The notes under the pieces: model-generated
Seen by the model: the letters and a program-made list of their open reading frames with translations, nothing else
Told to the model about the DNA's origin: nothing
The model's database searches: none
In this document: positions 15,634 to 23,590 of the stretch, one piece after another
Position numbering within the stretch: position 1 is the first letter of the stretch
Layout of the letters: every line of letters begins with the position of its first letter
Virus record (IMG/VR): IMGVR_UViG_3300042465_006300
Coordinates: 1 to 40,046 of that record
Strand: one strand, 5' to 3'
DNA from: a virus
Length of the DNA: 40,046 nt
Made by a program: the position numbers and the translations under genes

Positions 15634-15703
15634 TTTGGGTTCGTCTAATGGTCAGGATGGCCGCAGTGAGCGGTTGATATGGGTTCGAGTCCCATACCCA
15701 ATA
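15634..15703 (+). tRNA. tRNA-like gene with a 5-base anticodon loop (His-GUG-like)
   Basis: T-arm ATGGG-TTCGAGT-CCCAT and acceptor TTTGGGT/ACCCAAT (1-72 unpaired) are good. The anticodon stem GCCGC/GCGGT closes a five-base loop AGTGA; opening the last pair gives CAGTGAG, reading GTG with A rather than U at position 33. The gene is two bases short of normal. It may be a degenerate tRNA-His or Asp relative, or a non-decoding tRNA. Confidence 0.5.
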
Positions 15704-15769
15704 CGATGTAGGGTTTTATACTTTTATATTTCCTAGACGCTGAATAGCTGAGAAAGAAAAAGTAACTTT

Positions 15770-15841
15770 GGTCCTGTAGTTAAACGGCAATAATGCTGCC
15801 CTGTCACGGCAGAGTTCGGGTTTCGATTACCCGTGGGACCG
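15770..15841 (+). tRNA. tRNA-Asp(GUC)
   Basis: Acceptor GGTCCTG/TGGGACC, anticodon arm CTGCC-CTGTCAC-GGCAG giving GTC, T-arm CGGGT-TTCGATT-ACCCG, discriminator G as usual for Asp. Confidence 0.93.
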
Positions 15842-15968
15842 CTAAGTTAAATAAGTACCCATTTATGGGCAAGCTGGATTGAGTCGCTAGCATTCCCGTT
15901 CGAGTCGGGCACGAAGATTAAATCTTCAAGTGGGCCAGCTAGGAGAGACGAAGACTTATTTATTTAGC
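15841..15968 (+). ncRNA. Structured multi-helix spacer RNA with a T-arm-like hairpin
   Basis: The outer helix GCTAA (15841-15845) plus TAAATAAGT (15848-15856) pairs with ACTTATTTA (15954-15962) plus TTAGC (15964-15968). Inside are the hairpin CCCA-TTTA-TGGG, a helix AGCTGG/CCAGCT that closes a T-arm-like hairpin CCCG-TTCGAGT-CGGG, and the hairpin GAAGAT-TAA-ATCTTC. It begins at the last base of tRNA-Asp and ends seven bases before tRNA-Ala. No ORF. Folding is inferred by eye. Confidence 0.5.
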
Positions 15969-15975
15969 TTAATTT

Positions 15976-16049
15976 GGGGCTATGGTGACAACTGGCTAAC
16001 ACACCGCACTTGCAATGCGGAGATGGGGTATCATACACCCCTAGCTCCA
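15976..16049 (+). tRNA. tRNA-Ala(UGC) with a non-canonical T-loop
   Basis: Acceptor GGGGCTA/TAGCTCC, anticodon arm CCGCA-CTTGCAA-TGCGG giving TGC. The T-arm GGGGT-ATCATAC-ACCCC lacks the usual TTC at 54-56. Otherwise normal length. Confidence 0.85.
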
Positions 16050-16093
16050 CATAACTGGTTACAAGATTCCAGGTAATTACAAAAATCTTATTT

Positions 16094-16236
16094 GGGGGAT
16101 TAGCTCAGTTGGTAGAGTAGTAACTATAGTTACCATTGAAGATAGGGTGTTTGAGATTCAGAAGTACAATGAATTAGCCTGATAAATAGATGTGGGGATA
16201 ACCCCATGGCCACAGGTTCGAGTCCTGTATCCTCCA
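16094..16236 (+). tRNA. Extended tRNA-like gene, 143 bases
   Basis: The ends are those of a normal tRNA: acceptor GGGGGAT/ATCCTCC, D-arm GCTCAGTTGGTAGAGT, T-arm ACAGG-TTCGAGT-CCTGT, discriminator A. Where the anticodon arm should be is the perfect palindrome GTAACTATAGTTAC (4-base loop), followed by about 70 extra bases with CATTG/CAATG and TGGGG-ATAA-CCCCA hairpins. No standard anticodon is readable. It could contain an intron or be a tRNA-like regulatory RNA. Confidence 0.45.
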
Positions 16237-16239
16237 CAA

Positions 16240-16368
16240 CGGTGTTGTTGGCGAGTATTCCGTTCGATTCGGATTTGGTCTTGGTGGCTGTGTGGTTCGA
16301 GTCCACGTTAAATAATAGGTAACACAATAGGAGGCATCCGCTCATGGGTTCGAGTCCCTTAACATCGA
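16240..16368 (+). ncRNA. Possible second extended tRNA-like RNA, 129 bases
   Basis: Ends CGGTGTT (16240) and AACATCG (to 16367) pair over seven bases and are followed by A. Three TTCGA-type hairpin loops lie inside (about 16261, 16300 and 16342), of which the last is in the T-arm position. No anticodon arm identified. Much less certain than its neighbour. Confidence 0.28.
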
Positions 16369-16373
16369 CAAAT

Positions 16374-16446
16374 TGGGATATAGTTTAATTGGTTAGAACG
16401 CCACCTAGACGGGTGGAAACACGGGGTTCGAAACCCCTTATCTCAA
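16374..16446 (+). tRNA. tRNA-like gene with a 6-base anticodon loop
   Basis: Acceptor TGGGATA/TATCTCA, D-arm and T-arm (loop TTCGAAA) are normal. The anticodon stem CCACC/GGTGG closes a six-base loop TAGACG (or CCAC/GTGG with an eight-base loop), so no anticodon can be assigned safely. By layout it resembles Asp-type tRNAs with one base lost in the loop. Confidence 0.6.
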
Positions 16447-16473
16447 CTAAAATCAAAAAAAGTTTAAAAAAAG

Positions 16474-16504
16474 TTGCGTAATTAAAAAAAAGATATTATA
16501 TTTG
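16474..16504 (+). promoter_or_regulatory. Bacteroidota-type promoter (TTG-N20-TATATTTG)
   Basis: TTG at 16474-16476, 20 bases, TATATTTG at 16497-16504, 34 bases before the ATG at 16539. Confidence 0.87.
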
Positions 16505-16538
16505 CATCCTGATTAATTAATAATTAAAATAATAAACT

Positions 16539-16871
16539 ATGAGTAAATTTGTAAACATGTTATCAGCTTCTGATAATACAATTAAAGAAACAAGAGCTAA
16601 ACAATTAGCTGAAGACACAATCTTGGAAGTTGATACATTTATCAATACATTGAAACGTGAGCTTTCAAAATTAAACAATAAGTTAACTAGTTTAACTGAT
16701 TTGGCACCAGACAACACATACAGTTTACGTCCAGGTAGCAAAGATTTTGATGCATCAAGATGGATGAATGAATTGCACGACACTAAGATGGAAATTAAGT
16801 TGAAAGCTATTGAATTGGAAGTTGCCAATGAAATTAAAAACGAATGGTTCGTATCTGAAAATGAAAACTAA
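16539..16871 (+). CDS. Helical hypothetical protein, 110 aa
   Basis: Mostly helical and charged, with a likely coiled coil at residues 18-50 (ETRAKQLAEDTILEVDTFIN) and a second helix at 78-100. No membrane segment or known motif. First gene after a strong promoter; overlaps the next start by 11 bases. Confidence 0.7.
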   Translation: MSKFVNMLSASDNTIKETRAKQLAEDTILEVDTFINTLKRELSKLNNKLTSLTDLAPDNTYSLRPGSKDFDASRWMNELHDTKMEIKLKAIELEVANEIKNEWFVSENEN

Positions 16872-17331
16872 GATATATTTAGCCAAATCTAATAAGGTAA
16901 ACCCTGATGACCTAATGGCCGTCAGGGTTAGACTTTCTAAATTTGATATTGAGTTAGTTGAATTTAAAGGTGGGTCTTATTCCCATAAACCAATGCTTGA
17001 ATGTGATATGTTATTAGTATTACCAGATTTAAGTGAACATGATATTGATTTCGATACTGCTGCAATACCAATAGGTAAGGGTTTGAATAGTCAAATTGGT
17101 GAATGGAAATATCAGCATAAAGGTGATTGTTTTATTTTTACTGAAATAGCCGATTATGATTGCTATTTAACACCAATTAAAGATTTAGATGTAGTAGATG
17201 AAGATGATTACGTTAATCATTCAGTTGCAGTAATAGATTATTCTGAATTAGATAGTTTCAATGATAGATTTGCTGATTTATTTAAAAAACCATCAAATAA
17301 AAAAAGAATGTTTGTTCTTATTAACAATTAA
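16861..17331 (+). CDS. Hypothetical alpha/beta protein, 156 aa, possibly deoxyribosyltransferase-like
   Basis: The start at 16861 (MKTKIYLAKSNKV) is chosen because KIYLAKS looks like a first strand; the longer frame from 16810 adds 17 residues in the overlap. KIYLA at the start and the conserved-looking segment IPIGKGLNSQI give a faint resemblance to nucleoside 2-deoxyribosyltransferases, but the catalytic Glu is not clearly placed. The C-terminus is acidic then basic (FKKPSNKKRMFVLINN). Confidence 0.55.
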   Translation: MKTKIYLAKSNKVNPDDLMAVRVRLSKFDIELVEFKGGSYSHKPMLECDMLLVLPDLSEHDIDFDTAAIPIGKGLNSQIGEWKYQHKGDCFIFTEIADYDCYLTPIKDLDVVDEDDYVNHSVAVIDYSELDSFNDRFADLFKKPSNKKRMFVLINN

Positions 17332-17336
17332 AAATT

Positions 17337-17513
17337 ATGGATAATTTATTATTTTTATACTGGGTTTTCAGTACTTTATATGTCATAGGTATGGACATGT
17401 ATCAAAAAGCTGGAATTAATCTACAAGGGTTTTTAGTAGCATGGGTATTTGGTTGGGCCTTATTACCGATATCATTAGGTACTAAAAGAGCTAAAGAAGT
17501 AGATAAAAATTAA
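17337..17513 (+). CDS. Small membrane protein, 58 aa
   Basis: MDNLLFLYWVFSTLYVIGMD starts a protein with two hydrophobic helices (about 3-19 and 30-48) and a basic C-terminus TKRAKEVDKN. Five bases after the previous stop and three before the next start. No family recognised. Confidence 0.62.
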   Translation: MDNLLFLYWVFSTLYVIGMDMYQKAGINLQGFLVAWVFGWALLPISLGTKRAKEVDKN

Positions 17514-17516
17514 AAT

Positions 17517-17975
17517 ATGAGTAAAAATACACACACTTATACAGAACGTTTAGTACCTTACGAAAAAACTGTACATGAGCATAAAGCACCAACAGATAAA
17601 AGTGTAGAATTATTAAATGAGTTTCAAGAAAAAGCAATTGAAAATATAATGCATCATTTTAAATTAAATGATAACATTATAACAGCTGAAGGGTTTTTTA
17701 TAAATACTTCTTATGGAACTCACTTCGAAAATACTATAATTATGCATTGTAAGTTTGTATTAAATGGTAAAGAGTTTCATGTGAAAGATACTATTGATTT
17801 ATTTGGTATTAAAACAAAGTTTAAAGAGTATTTTGAAGATGGTTCACATCAGGATGCTATTTTAAATGTTATCTATAAAGTAATATCTGAAAAGATAGCT
17901 AAAGATTTAATAATGCAAAGTAAGGAAACAGTAGGTTCTTTTTTAGAAGAAAGTAAATTCCAATCAACCTATTAA
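17517..17975 (+). CDS. Hypothetical protein, 152 aa
   Basis: Soluble, with a polar N-terminus rich in Thr and His, a helix at 28-50 (SVELLNEFQEKAIENIMHHF), a beta-rich middle (TIIMHCKFVLNGKEFHV) and helical C-terminal half. No recognised motif. Part of the small-gene operon behind the 16474 promoter. Confidence 0.65.
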   Translation: MSKNTHTYTERLVPYEKTVHEHKAPTDKSVELLNEFQEKAIENIMHHFKLNDNIITAEGFFINTSYGTHFENTIIMHCKFVLNGKEFHVKDTIDLFGIKTKFKEYFEDGSHQDAILNVIYKVISEKIAKDLIMQSKETVGSFLEESKFQSTY

Positions 17976-17979
17976 AATT

Positions 17980-18055
17980 ATGATTAATAAAATAACAAGA
18001 CAAATCGCAAAAGAATTATGATTAATAAAATAACAAGACAAATCGCAAAAGAATT
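17980..18055 (+). repeat. Perfect 38-bp tandem duplication of a gene start
   Basis: 17980-18017 and 18018-18055 are identical, each starting ATGATTAATAAAATAACAAG. Because 38 is not a multiple of three, the first copy yields only MINKITRQIAKEL then stop, while the second copy begins the full gene. The perfect identity implies a recent event or an assembly artefact. Confidence 0.9.
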
Positions 18056-18323
18056 AGGTATTGATTTTGATATCTTAATTGAAGACTTTCAAGAAGATAG
18101 TTATGAAGAACATAGAAGGGGTTCTAACTTCTTTACCAGGTCAATAACTGAAATATCTGAAAAATATTTCCCAGAATTACCTAGAGAATTAGATGGTTAT
18201 TGGGAAACTAATACTTATGTTTTTGATTCTGATTATGGTAGAGAGGATAGTGATATCACAGAACTTAATAGGGTTGAAAAGAAAGAGAAGGTGATAACTA
18301 AAACTTATTGGGAAAAAGTTTAA
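18018..18323 (+). CDS. Hypothetical protein, 101 aa, with duplicated start
   Basis: MINKITRQIAKELGIDFDIL leads a charged protein with EEHRRGSNFF and a C-terminal EKKEKVITKTYWEKV. No known family. The start is the second copy of the 38-bp tandem duplication; the first copy upstream encodes the same 13 residues and then stops, so ribosomes starting there would end next to the true start. Confidence 0.65.
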   Translation: MINKITRQIAKELGIDFDILIEDFQEDSYEEHRRGSNFFTRSITEISEKYFPELPRELDGYWETNTYVFDSDYGREDSDITELNRVEKKEKVITKTYWEKV

Positions 18324-18333
18324 TTTAAACCAT

Positions 18334-18406
18334 TGGGTGCTCTGGACGAGGCGGGGACGGCAGTCTCTTATACTAGATGCTTGAGGTTCAATTCCTCTTC
18401 ACTCAA
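18334..18406 (+). tRNA. Degenerate tRNA-like gene, anticodon uncertain
   Basis: Normal length (73). Acceptor TGGGTG/CACTCA holds six pairs, T-arm GAGG-TTCAATT-CCTC, discriminator A. The anticodon arm is poor: AGT-CTCTTAT-ACT would read CTT (Lys), whereas GTCT with an eight-base loop would read TAT. It sits alone directly after a coding gene, outside the two arrays. Possibly a decaying tRNA. Confidence 0.42.
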
Positions 18407-18432
18407 CAAAAATCAAAAAAAATTAAAAAATA

Positions 18433-18464
18433 TTTGTTTAATTGAAATATTATACATATCTTTG
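18433..18464 (+). promoter_or_regulatory. Promoter of the envelope operon (TTTG-N20-TATCTTTG)
   Basis: TTTG at 18433-18436, 20 bases, TATCTTTG at 18457-18464. The leader ends in a long A-rich run before ATGGGA, and the 20333 promoter has a nearly identical leader end. Confidence 0.88.
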
Positions 18465-18505
18465 TCAGGTAATTAAAAATATTATTAACGAAAAAAAGAA
18501 AAAAA

Positions 18506-19201
18506 ATGGGATTAAAAGATTTGTTCTTTATTAACAATGAGGAAGAAAAAAAACCAGAAACTGTTGCACCTATCGTAACAGAAGCAGTTAAGTTTCCAGG
18601 GGTAAACGAAACTTCGAATATGATACCACCCACTACATTTCCAAATGTAACACCAACAGTTGCATCTATTAATAACCCTTCATGTCAACCACATTTAGAA
18701 AAAATCATTCAGTTATATGAATCTGGTTTTGATGGTTTGAATCAAGCTGGTTATGATTTCTATGAATTCTATAAAGCTGTGGTTAGTGGTGGTATTGATA
18801 ATCCACAAGTTTATGCTATGGCCTTAAGTATGGGTAAAGCTATGGATGGTAATGTATCTAAAGAATCATTATTATCTCAATCTCAATACTATTTTGATGA
18901 GATTATGAAAGTTCATAAAAGTTACGTTGATAACGGTACAACTAAGAAAAATCAGTTGTTAAGTACTAAAGAAAACGAAAGAAGTCAATTGTCTAGTGAA
19001 CTTGATGGTTTGAAAATGCAAATGGAAGCAATCAGCAATCAAATTGTATCAAAACAATCATCACTTTCGGAAATTGATAATAAATATGCAAACGAATTAA
19101 CTGAAGTAGATTGCAAATTAATGGCTAATGATGTAGCTAAAGATAAAATACTGTCATCAATTAACGCAGTAAAACAAGGTTTAACTAATAATTTAAAGTA
19201 A
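18506..19201 (+). CDS. Soluble coiled-coil protein of the ABC importer operon, 231 aa
   Basis: MGLKDLFFINNEEEKKPE begins a protein with a Pro/Thr-rich linker (about 20-58), a helical domain (60-150, LEKIIQLYESGFDGLNQAG) and a long coiled coil (about 148-225). No signal peptide or membrane helix. First gene behind a strong promoter and two bases from the 2-TM coiled-coil protein, so the two probably form a complex. Function unknown. Confidence 0.75.
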   Translation: MGLKDLFFINNEEEKKPETVAPIVTEAVKFPGVNETSNMIPPTTFPNVTPTVASINNPSCQPHLEKIIQLYESGFDGLNQAGYDFYEFYKAVVSGGIDNPQVYAMALSMGKAMDGNVSKESLLSQSQYYFDEIMKVHKSYVDNGTTKKNQLLSTKENERSQLSSELDGLKMQMEAISNQIVSKQSSLSEIDNKYANELTEVDCKLMANDVAKDKILSSINAVKQGLTNNLK

Positions 19202-19203
19202 AA

Positions 19204-20307
19204 ATGGAAACACAAAACACGTACATGAATCTCCCTATTATGAAACACTTCTCTGAAGGTGAGATTTCAAACAAAATCGACAAGTTCAGAAAAGGTGAAA
19301 AAGGATTATTCTGGTTCTTGAAATTAGGAGCATTAATCGGATTGGGGTATTTAACATGGGTATATGTATTACCACCATTGTTCTTAGCTATTGGTCAATT
19401 TTTAGCAGTTGCTGCAACTGGAATACTATTGGTTGGTTTAGTGATTGCTATGCCAGTTATATTGAAAGGTATTCGAGTTTTAACACGAAACTTACATAAG
19501 GCAATTATAAAACATGACCCTTTTATGGAGTTGGAAAAACAAAGACAATTAATGATTGCTAATCAGCAAAATTTTAGATTATCTAAAGGTAAAATTTCAA
19601 ATCTTAGACAAGATATGGAAGTTGAAGCTGATAAATCGGAGAAAGATGCTAAAGAAATGCAAAACCGTATTATTTCATTACAAAGTAAAGCTCAGAAATT
19701 AAAAGCTGAATTAGATGAAATGGTTGCTAAGGATGGTGCGGCTGCTAGAGGTTCTGACGACTATGTAAATGGTAACGCTGAATTGATGAAGTTACTATCT
19801 GAAGCGCAACGTGTAGGTCACCAAATGGTACAATCTAAAGATTTTGTTACTAAATATGGTACAAGAGCCAATATCATGAAGAAATTCGGTCAAAAATTGA
19901 TAATGGTTGAGACAAGTATGGATATTAAAGTATTAGACTTTGATGCAACAATTGAAATCTTGAAGAAAGATTATGCATTTGCTCAAAAATCTAGAGAAGC
20001 TACAGAAAGTGCAAAATCAGCAATGTTGTTTACTAAGAGCTGGGAACTTGATTACGCATTAGATGTTGTAACAAGTACAATTGCTGAAGATATTGCAATC
20101 ACAGCTGGTAACTTAAATGATATTGATACTTTAACAAGTAAATATTCATTGGATAGTGATGAACTATATACAAATCTAGATACATTAGCTAATCAAATTA
20201 GAATCGGTACTGAAACTGTACCTTCAGCTAAAGCTTATAACAACCCAGAATACAAATTAACGGGTGATGATAAGTTGAAAAGTGGTGGATTTGGTGAATT
20301 ATTTTAA
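19204..20307 (+). CDS. Membrane protein with long cytoplasmic coiled coil, 367 aa
   Basis: Two adjacent membrane helices at about 35-62 and 66-87 (LGALIGLGYLTWVYVLPPLF; GILLVGLVIAMPVILKGI) are followed by a 250-residue cytoplasmic helical domain with coiled coil at about 125-180. The pattern recalls PspA/TelA-like stress or toxic-anion proteins, but I see no diagnostic motif. Operon context suggests assistance to the ABC importer or its anchoring. Confidence 0.72.
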   Translation: METQNTYMNLPIMKHFSEGEISNKIDKFRKGEKGLFWFLKLGALIGLGYLTWVYVLPPLFLAIGQFLAVAATGILLVGLVIAMPVILKGIRVLTRNLHKAIIKHDPFMELEKQRQLMIANQQNFRLSKGKISNLRQDMEVEADKSEKDAKEMQNRIISLQSKAQKLKAELDEMVAKDGAAARGSDDYVNGNAELMKLLSEAQRVGHQMVQSKDFVTKYGTRANIMKKFGQKLIMVETSMDIKVLDFDATIEILKKDYAFAQKSREATESAKSAMLFTKSWELDYALDVVTSTIAEDIAITAGNLNDIDTLTSKYSLDSDELYTNLDTLANQIRIGTETVPSAKAYNNPEYKLTGDDKLKSGGFGELF

Positions 20308-20332
20308 TTAATCAAAAAAAAATCAAAAAAGA

Positions 20333-20364
20333 TTTGGATAATTGAAAAGTTATCCTTATCTTTG
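20333..20364 (+). promoter_or_regulatory. Internal promoter before the substrate-binding protein (TTTG-N20-TATCTTTG)
   Basis: TTTG at 20333-20336, 20 bases, TATCTTTG at 20357-20364, then a 50-base A-rich leader. It would give the binding protein extra expression over the membrane parts. Confidence 0.88.
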
Positions 20365-20414
20365 TAAGGTAAAATTTAAAAACAATTATTAATAACAAAA
20401 AAAAAAGAAAAAAA

Positions 20415-22241
20415 ATGGGAAGAATTTTTAACAGAAAAAATCCAAATCAAGGTTTGACTACAGGATTTGAAATTTTTATTTTAGCGGCTGGTTTAGCCAT
20501 CGTTTTAACTGGTGTGTATTTCTTAGCACCTGGACTTCGTGTAGATGAATCTAAAACACTAGACGGAATGGAATTGAGTGATGATAATATCGATAACAGT
20601 ATGAGAAGTACTTTGATTGATTTACCATCTGATGAGTTATCAAGTGAAATGTCTGATAAATCAGTAGTACGAATTGCTGGATACGCTTGGAATGGCCAAT
20701 CTGGTATCATCGTAGCAAATGGTGGTCCAAAAACAACTGAAGGTTCCCTTATGGAGGCAAACGGTGTTAATTTGGAAATCATCAGACAAGACTGGGTTAC
20801 CGAATTAAAGAATATGCAGTTGAAGTTTATTGAGGAAATGGACCGTGGTGTTGAATATCCTAAATCTAATAAATCAGCTTATGGTGTTATTATAATGGGT
20901 GATGGTGCACCATATTACATCTCTACTATGCAATCAGCATTAGATGATAAATTTGGTGAAGGTAAATATCACGTAGAGGTTCAAGGTTGTTTCGGTATGT
21001 CAGATGGTGAAGATAAATTAATCGGACCTAAAGAATGGAAAACAGACCCACAATCAATGAAAGGTGCTCTTATCTCAACTGTTATTGGTGATGGTGACTG
21101 GGTAACTTCATTAAACTACGTTTTTGCTAATGGATTGAAAGTTAATCCTGATGTAACAACATATGACCCTGAAGCTGTAAACTTTTACCCATCTGAAGAT
21201 GATGACTATATTAACTCTGCAAAAGAATTAATCAAATCTCAAAAGAATGGTTTCACTGTTGAATTGAAAGAGGTTAAAGATGGTAAATTGACTGGTAAGA
21301 CAATCAATAAGAAAATTGATGGTTGTGCTACATGGACACCTGGTGATAAGATTGTATTTGATGCATTGACTGGATTTACTGATGTTGTATCAACACATGA
21401 ATTTAGAAATCAAATGGCAACTACTTTAATCGGTGTTAAAGAATGGGCGGCAAAACACCCTAAAATCGTAAGTAATATCCTTAAATCAGCATTGACCGCA
21501 TCTAACCAAATGAAACAATATGATTCATGGAGAGTAAAAGCATCTGAATGTGTTGCAAAGACATTTGATATGGAAACACCTGAATACTGGTACACAATGT
21601 TCAAAGGTACGAAAGGTAATAAAAACGGACTTGTATACAACATGGGTGGGTCAAGAGTACTTAACTATGGTGATGCTATGCAATACTACGGTATCAGTGA
21701 TGGTATCAATCGTTATGAGTCAGTATATAACCAAGTATCAACGTACTTAAGTGAATTGAATCCTTACGGATTTATGCAATCAGTTGATAGAATTGTACCT
21801 TACGATGAAGCTGTAAACTTACGTTACTTGAAAAACATTGATGATATTGATGTAGGTATGGTCGAAAAATCTGATTACTCAAAAAACAAAACACACGTTA
21901 TGGCTAGTGGTAACTGGAATATTAACTTTGCAACTGGAAGTACTACAATTCAACAAGTATCAAATAAAGATTTAGAGAAAATCTATAACTTGTTAATGCA
22001 AGCGGAAGATTCTAAATTAAGAATTGTAGGTCACACTGATAACGTTGGTAACCCATCAAGCAACATGACCTTATCTAAAGGTAGAGCAAATGCGGTAGTT
22101 GAATACCTTGAAAATCGTGGGATTCCTAAATCACGTATTCAAGAGGTAGATGGTAAAGGTGATTCTAGACCAGTTGCTGATAACTCAACGGCGCAAGGTA
22201 AAGCTAAGAATAGACGAGTAGAAATCACATTACTACAGTAA
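20415..22241 (+). CDS. ABC importer substrate-binding protein fused to an OmpA domain, 608 aa
   Basis: A single N-terminal membrane helix (about 18-38) anchors it in the inner membrane. Residues from about 84 (VRIAGYAWNGQSGIIVANGG) to 480 have the pattern of NMT1/SsuA-type periplasmic binding proteins, here larger than usual. Residues about 500-608 are an OmpA C-terminal peptidoglycan-binding domain with GHTDNVG, the SKGRANAVVEYLENRGI helix and NRRVEI. Database families named phosphate ABC transporter substrate-binding/OmpA family show the same architecture, as I recall. It probably feeds the permease and ATPase encoded downstream and tethers the complex to the cell wall. The solute is unknown. 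Confidence 0.82.
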   Translation: MGRIFNRKNPNQGLTTGFEIFILAAGLAIVLTGVYFLAPGLRVDESKTLDGMELSDDNIDNSMRSTLIDLPSDELSSEMSDKSVVRIAGYAWNGQSGIIVANGGPKTTEGSLMEANGVNLEIIRQDWVTELKNMQLKFIEEMDRGVEYPKSNKSAYGVIIMGDGAPYYISTMQSALDDKFGEGKYHVEVQGCFGMSDGEDKLIGPKEWKTDPQSMKGALISTVIGDGDWVTSLNYVFANGLKVNPDVTTYDPEAVNFYPSEDDDYINSAKELIKSQKNGFTVELKEVKDGKLTGKTINKKIDGCATWTPGDKIVFDALTGFTDVVSTHEFRNQMATTLIGVKEWAAKHPKIVSNILKSALTASNQMKQYDSWRVKASECVAKTFDMETPEYWYTMFKGTKGNKNGLVYNMGGSRVLNYGDAMQYYGISDGINRYESVYNQVSTYLSELNPYGFMQSVDRIVPYDEAVNLRYLKNIDDIDVGMVEKSDYSKNKTHVMASGNWNINFATGSTTIQQVSNKDLEKIYNLLMQAEDSKLRIVGHTDNVGNPSSNMTLSKGRANAVVEYLENRGIPKSRIQEVDGKGDSRPVADNSTAQGKAKNRRVEITLLQ

Positions 22242-22257
22242 TCTTAAAATTAAACAT

Positions 22258-22293
22258 TAAAATGGGGTAAATCTAAGGTTTACCCCATTTTTT
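22258..22293 (+). terminator. Terminator after the SBP-OmpA gene
   Basis: Perfect stem AAATGGGGTAAA/TTTACCCCATTT with a seven-base loop and T-run. Transcription of the permease and ATPase must then come from readthrough or an undetected promoter. Confidence 0.88.
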
Positions 22294-22311
22294 AACCTTA
22301 AAAAAAACAAA

Positions 22312-22815
22312 ATGAAAAATTTATTATTAGTATTATCATTATTAGTGTCATTAACATCATTCAATCAAATTAAATTAGGGACTACAACTGACTTTGATAA
22401 TTCAGAATTAAAAGGTTCTGACTCAGCTAAAGTTTGTTATTACTTATCAGCTGGTATCTCAATTTCAAACACTGGTTCATCAACATTTGGTAAAACATCT
22501 TACCCATCAATTGAATTTGGTGGTATGTATGACAACTTTGGTTTAGGTTTAGTTGCTGGTAGAGGTAATTTAGATTTCCATGGTGATGCAATTCAAAACT
22601 ACTGGTATGAAGTTAAAACATCATTTAATCAACCAATTGGACCAATTAGTGTCTATGGTATATTTGGTATTGGTAATTATATTTCAACAAAACAATTATT
22701 CATTGAATATGGTGTTGGGATGTCAGTAAGTATCAAAAAATACGGTATTTTTATTCAATCAAGCAACTGGGATGGTATTGATTATATCAGTACAGGACTT
22801 ACTTACAATTTCTAA
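22312..22815 (+). CDS. Outer-membrane beta-barrel-like protein, 167 aa
   Basis: A signal peptide (MKNLLLVLSLLVSLTSFNQ) is followed by alternating polar/aromatic strands (YYLSAGISIS, SIEFGGMYD, FGLGLVAGRGN) and a C-terminal strand ending YNF, the terminal Phe favoured by the BAM complex. Size fits an eight-strand barrel. It could be the outer-membrane entry for the importer's solute or alter the cell surface against superinfection. Confidence 0.72.
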   Translation: MKNLLLVLSLLVSLTSFNQIKLGTTTDFDNSELKGSDSAKVCYYLSAGISISNTGSSTFGKTSYPSIEFGGMYDNFGLGLVAGRGNLDFHGDAIQNYWYEVKTSFNQPIGPISVYGIFGIGNYISTKQLFIEYGVGMSVSIKKYGIFIQSSNWDGIDYISTGLTYNF

Positions 22816-22820
22816 TCAGT

Positions 22821-23588
22821 ATGAATATTTTTAAACCTTTCGAGAATATAACCCAAAAAACTAAACTTTTTATAGGATTAGGTTGGTTGTTAACCATTAT
22901 AACACTTTGGGTTTTATCTAGTCTTGGGACTACACATATGTTCCCAACACCAGGCCAAGTATTTAGTGGTGTATCTGAACTTTATAAAGAGGGATTAATT
23001 GTTCACATATTTAGTTCATTAGCACTATGTGGTAAAGCTGTATTAATTGCAATATCAATATCCTTGGTATTTGCGTATCTATCAACACTACCAGTAATAT
23101 CACCGATATCTAATATTTTAAGTAAATTTAGATACCTACCTTTAACTGGAATTTCATTTTACATATCAATATTATTAACTGATGGTAGAGCAATTCAAGT
23201 TTGGGTGTTGGTAACATTTATGACAACTTATTTAACAACATCATTATTAGCAATGCTAAAAGATATCCCACAAGAGGATTTTGACCACGCTAGAGCACTT
23301 GGTTGCAATAGATGGGAGATTCTATGGGAAGTTGTAATTAAAGGTCGTGTGGACTACGTTATTGAAGTAGTTAGACAAAATCTAGCAATTGTGTGGATGA
23401 TGTTAGTAACGGTTGAATCAATATTAGCGGCTGCTGGTGGTTTAGGATTTCTTATTAAAAATTCTGATAAGTTCATGAATCATGGTCGAATCATTGCATT
23501 GCAGTTAATCATCTTGTTAGTTGGTCTATTTATGGACTTCACATTAACATTCATCAGAAAACGTTTATTCAGATATTCAAAAATCTAA
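22821..23588 (+). CDS. ABC transporter permease, NitT/TauT family
   Basis: 255 aa with about six membrane helices. The EAA coupling loop is present (DHARALGCNRWEILWEVVIK), followed by the typical AIVWMMLVTVESILAAAGGLG of nitrate/sulfonate/taurine-type permeases. It forms the inner-membrane channel of the importer with the ATPase whose gene starts three bases downstream of its stop. Intact and full length. Confidence 0.92.
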   Translation: MNIFKPFENITQKTKLFIGLGWLLTIITLWVLSSLGTTHMFPTPGQVFSGVSELYKEGLIVHIFSSLALCGKAVLIAISISLVFAYLSTLPVISPISNILSKFRYLPLTGISFYISILLTDGRAIQVWVLVTFMTTYLTTSLLAMLKDIPQEDFDHARALGCNRWEILWEVVIKGRVDYVIEVVRQNLAIVWMMLVTVESILAAAGGLGFLIKNSDKFMNHGRIIALQLIILLVGLFMDFTLTFIRKRLFRYSKI

Positions 23589-23590
23589 TT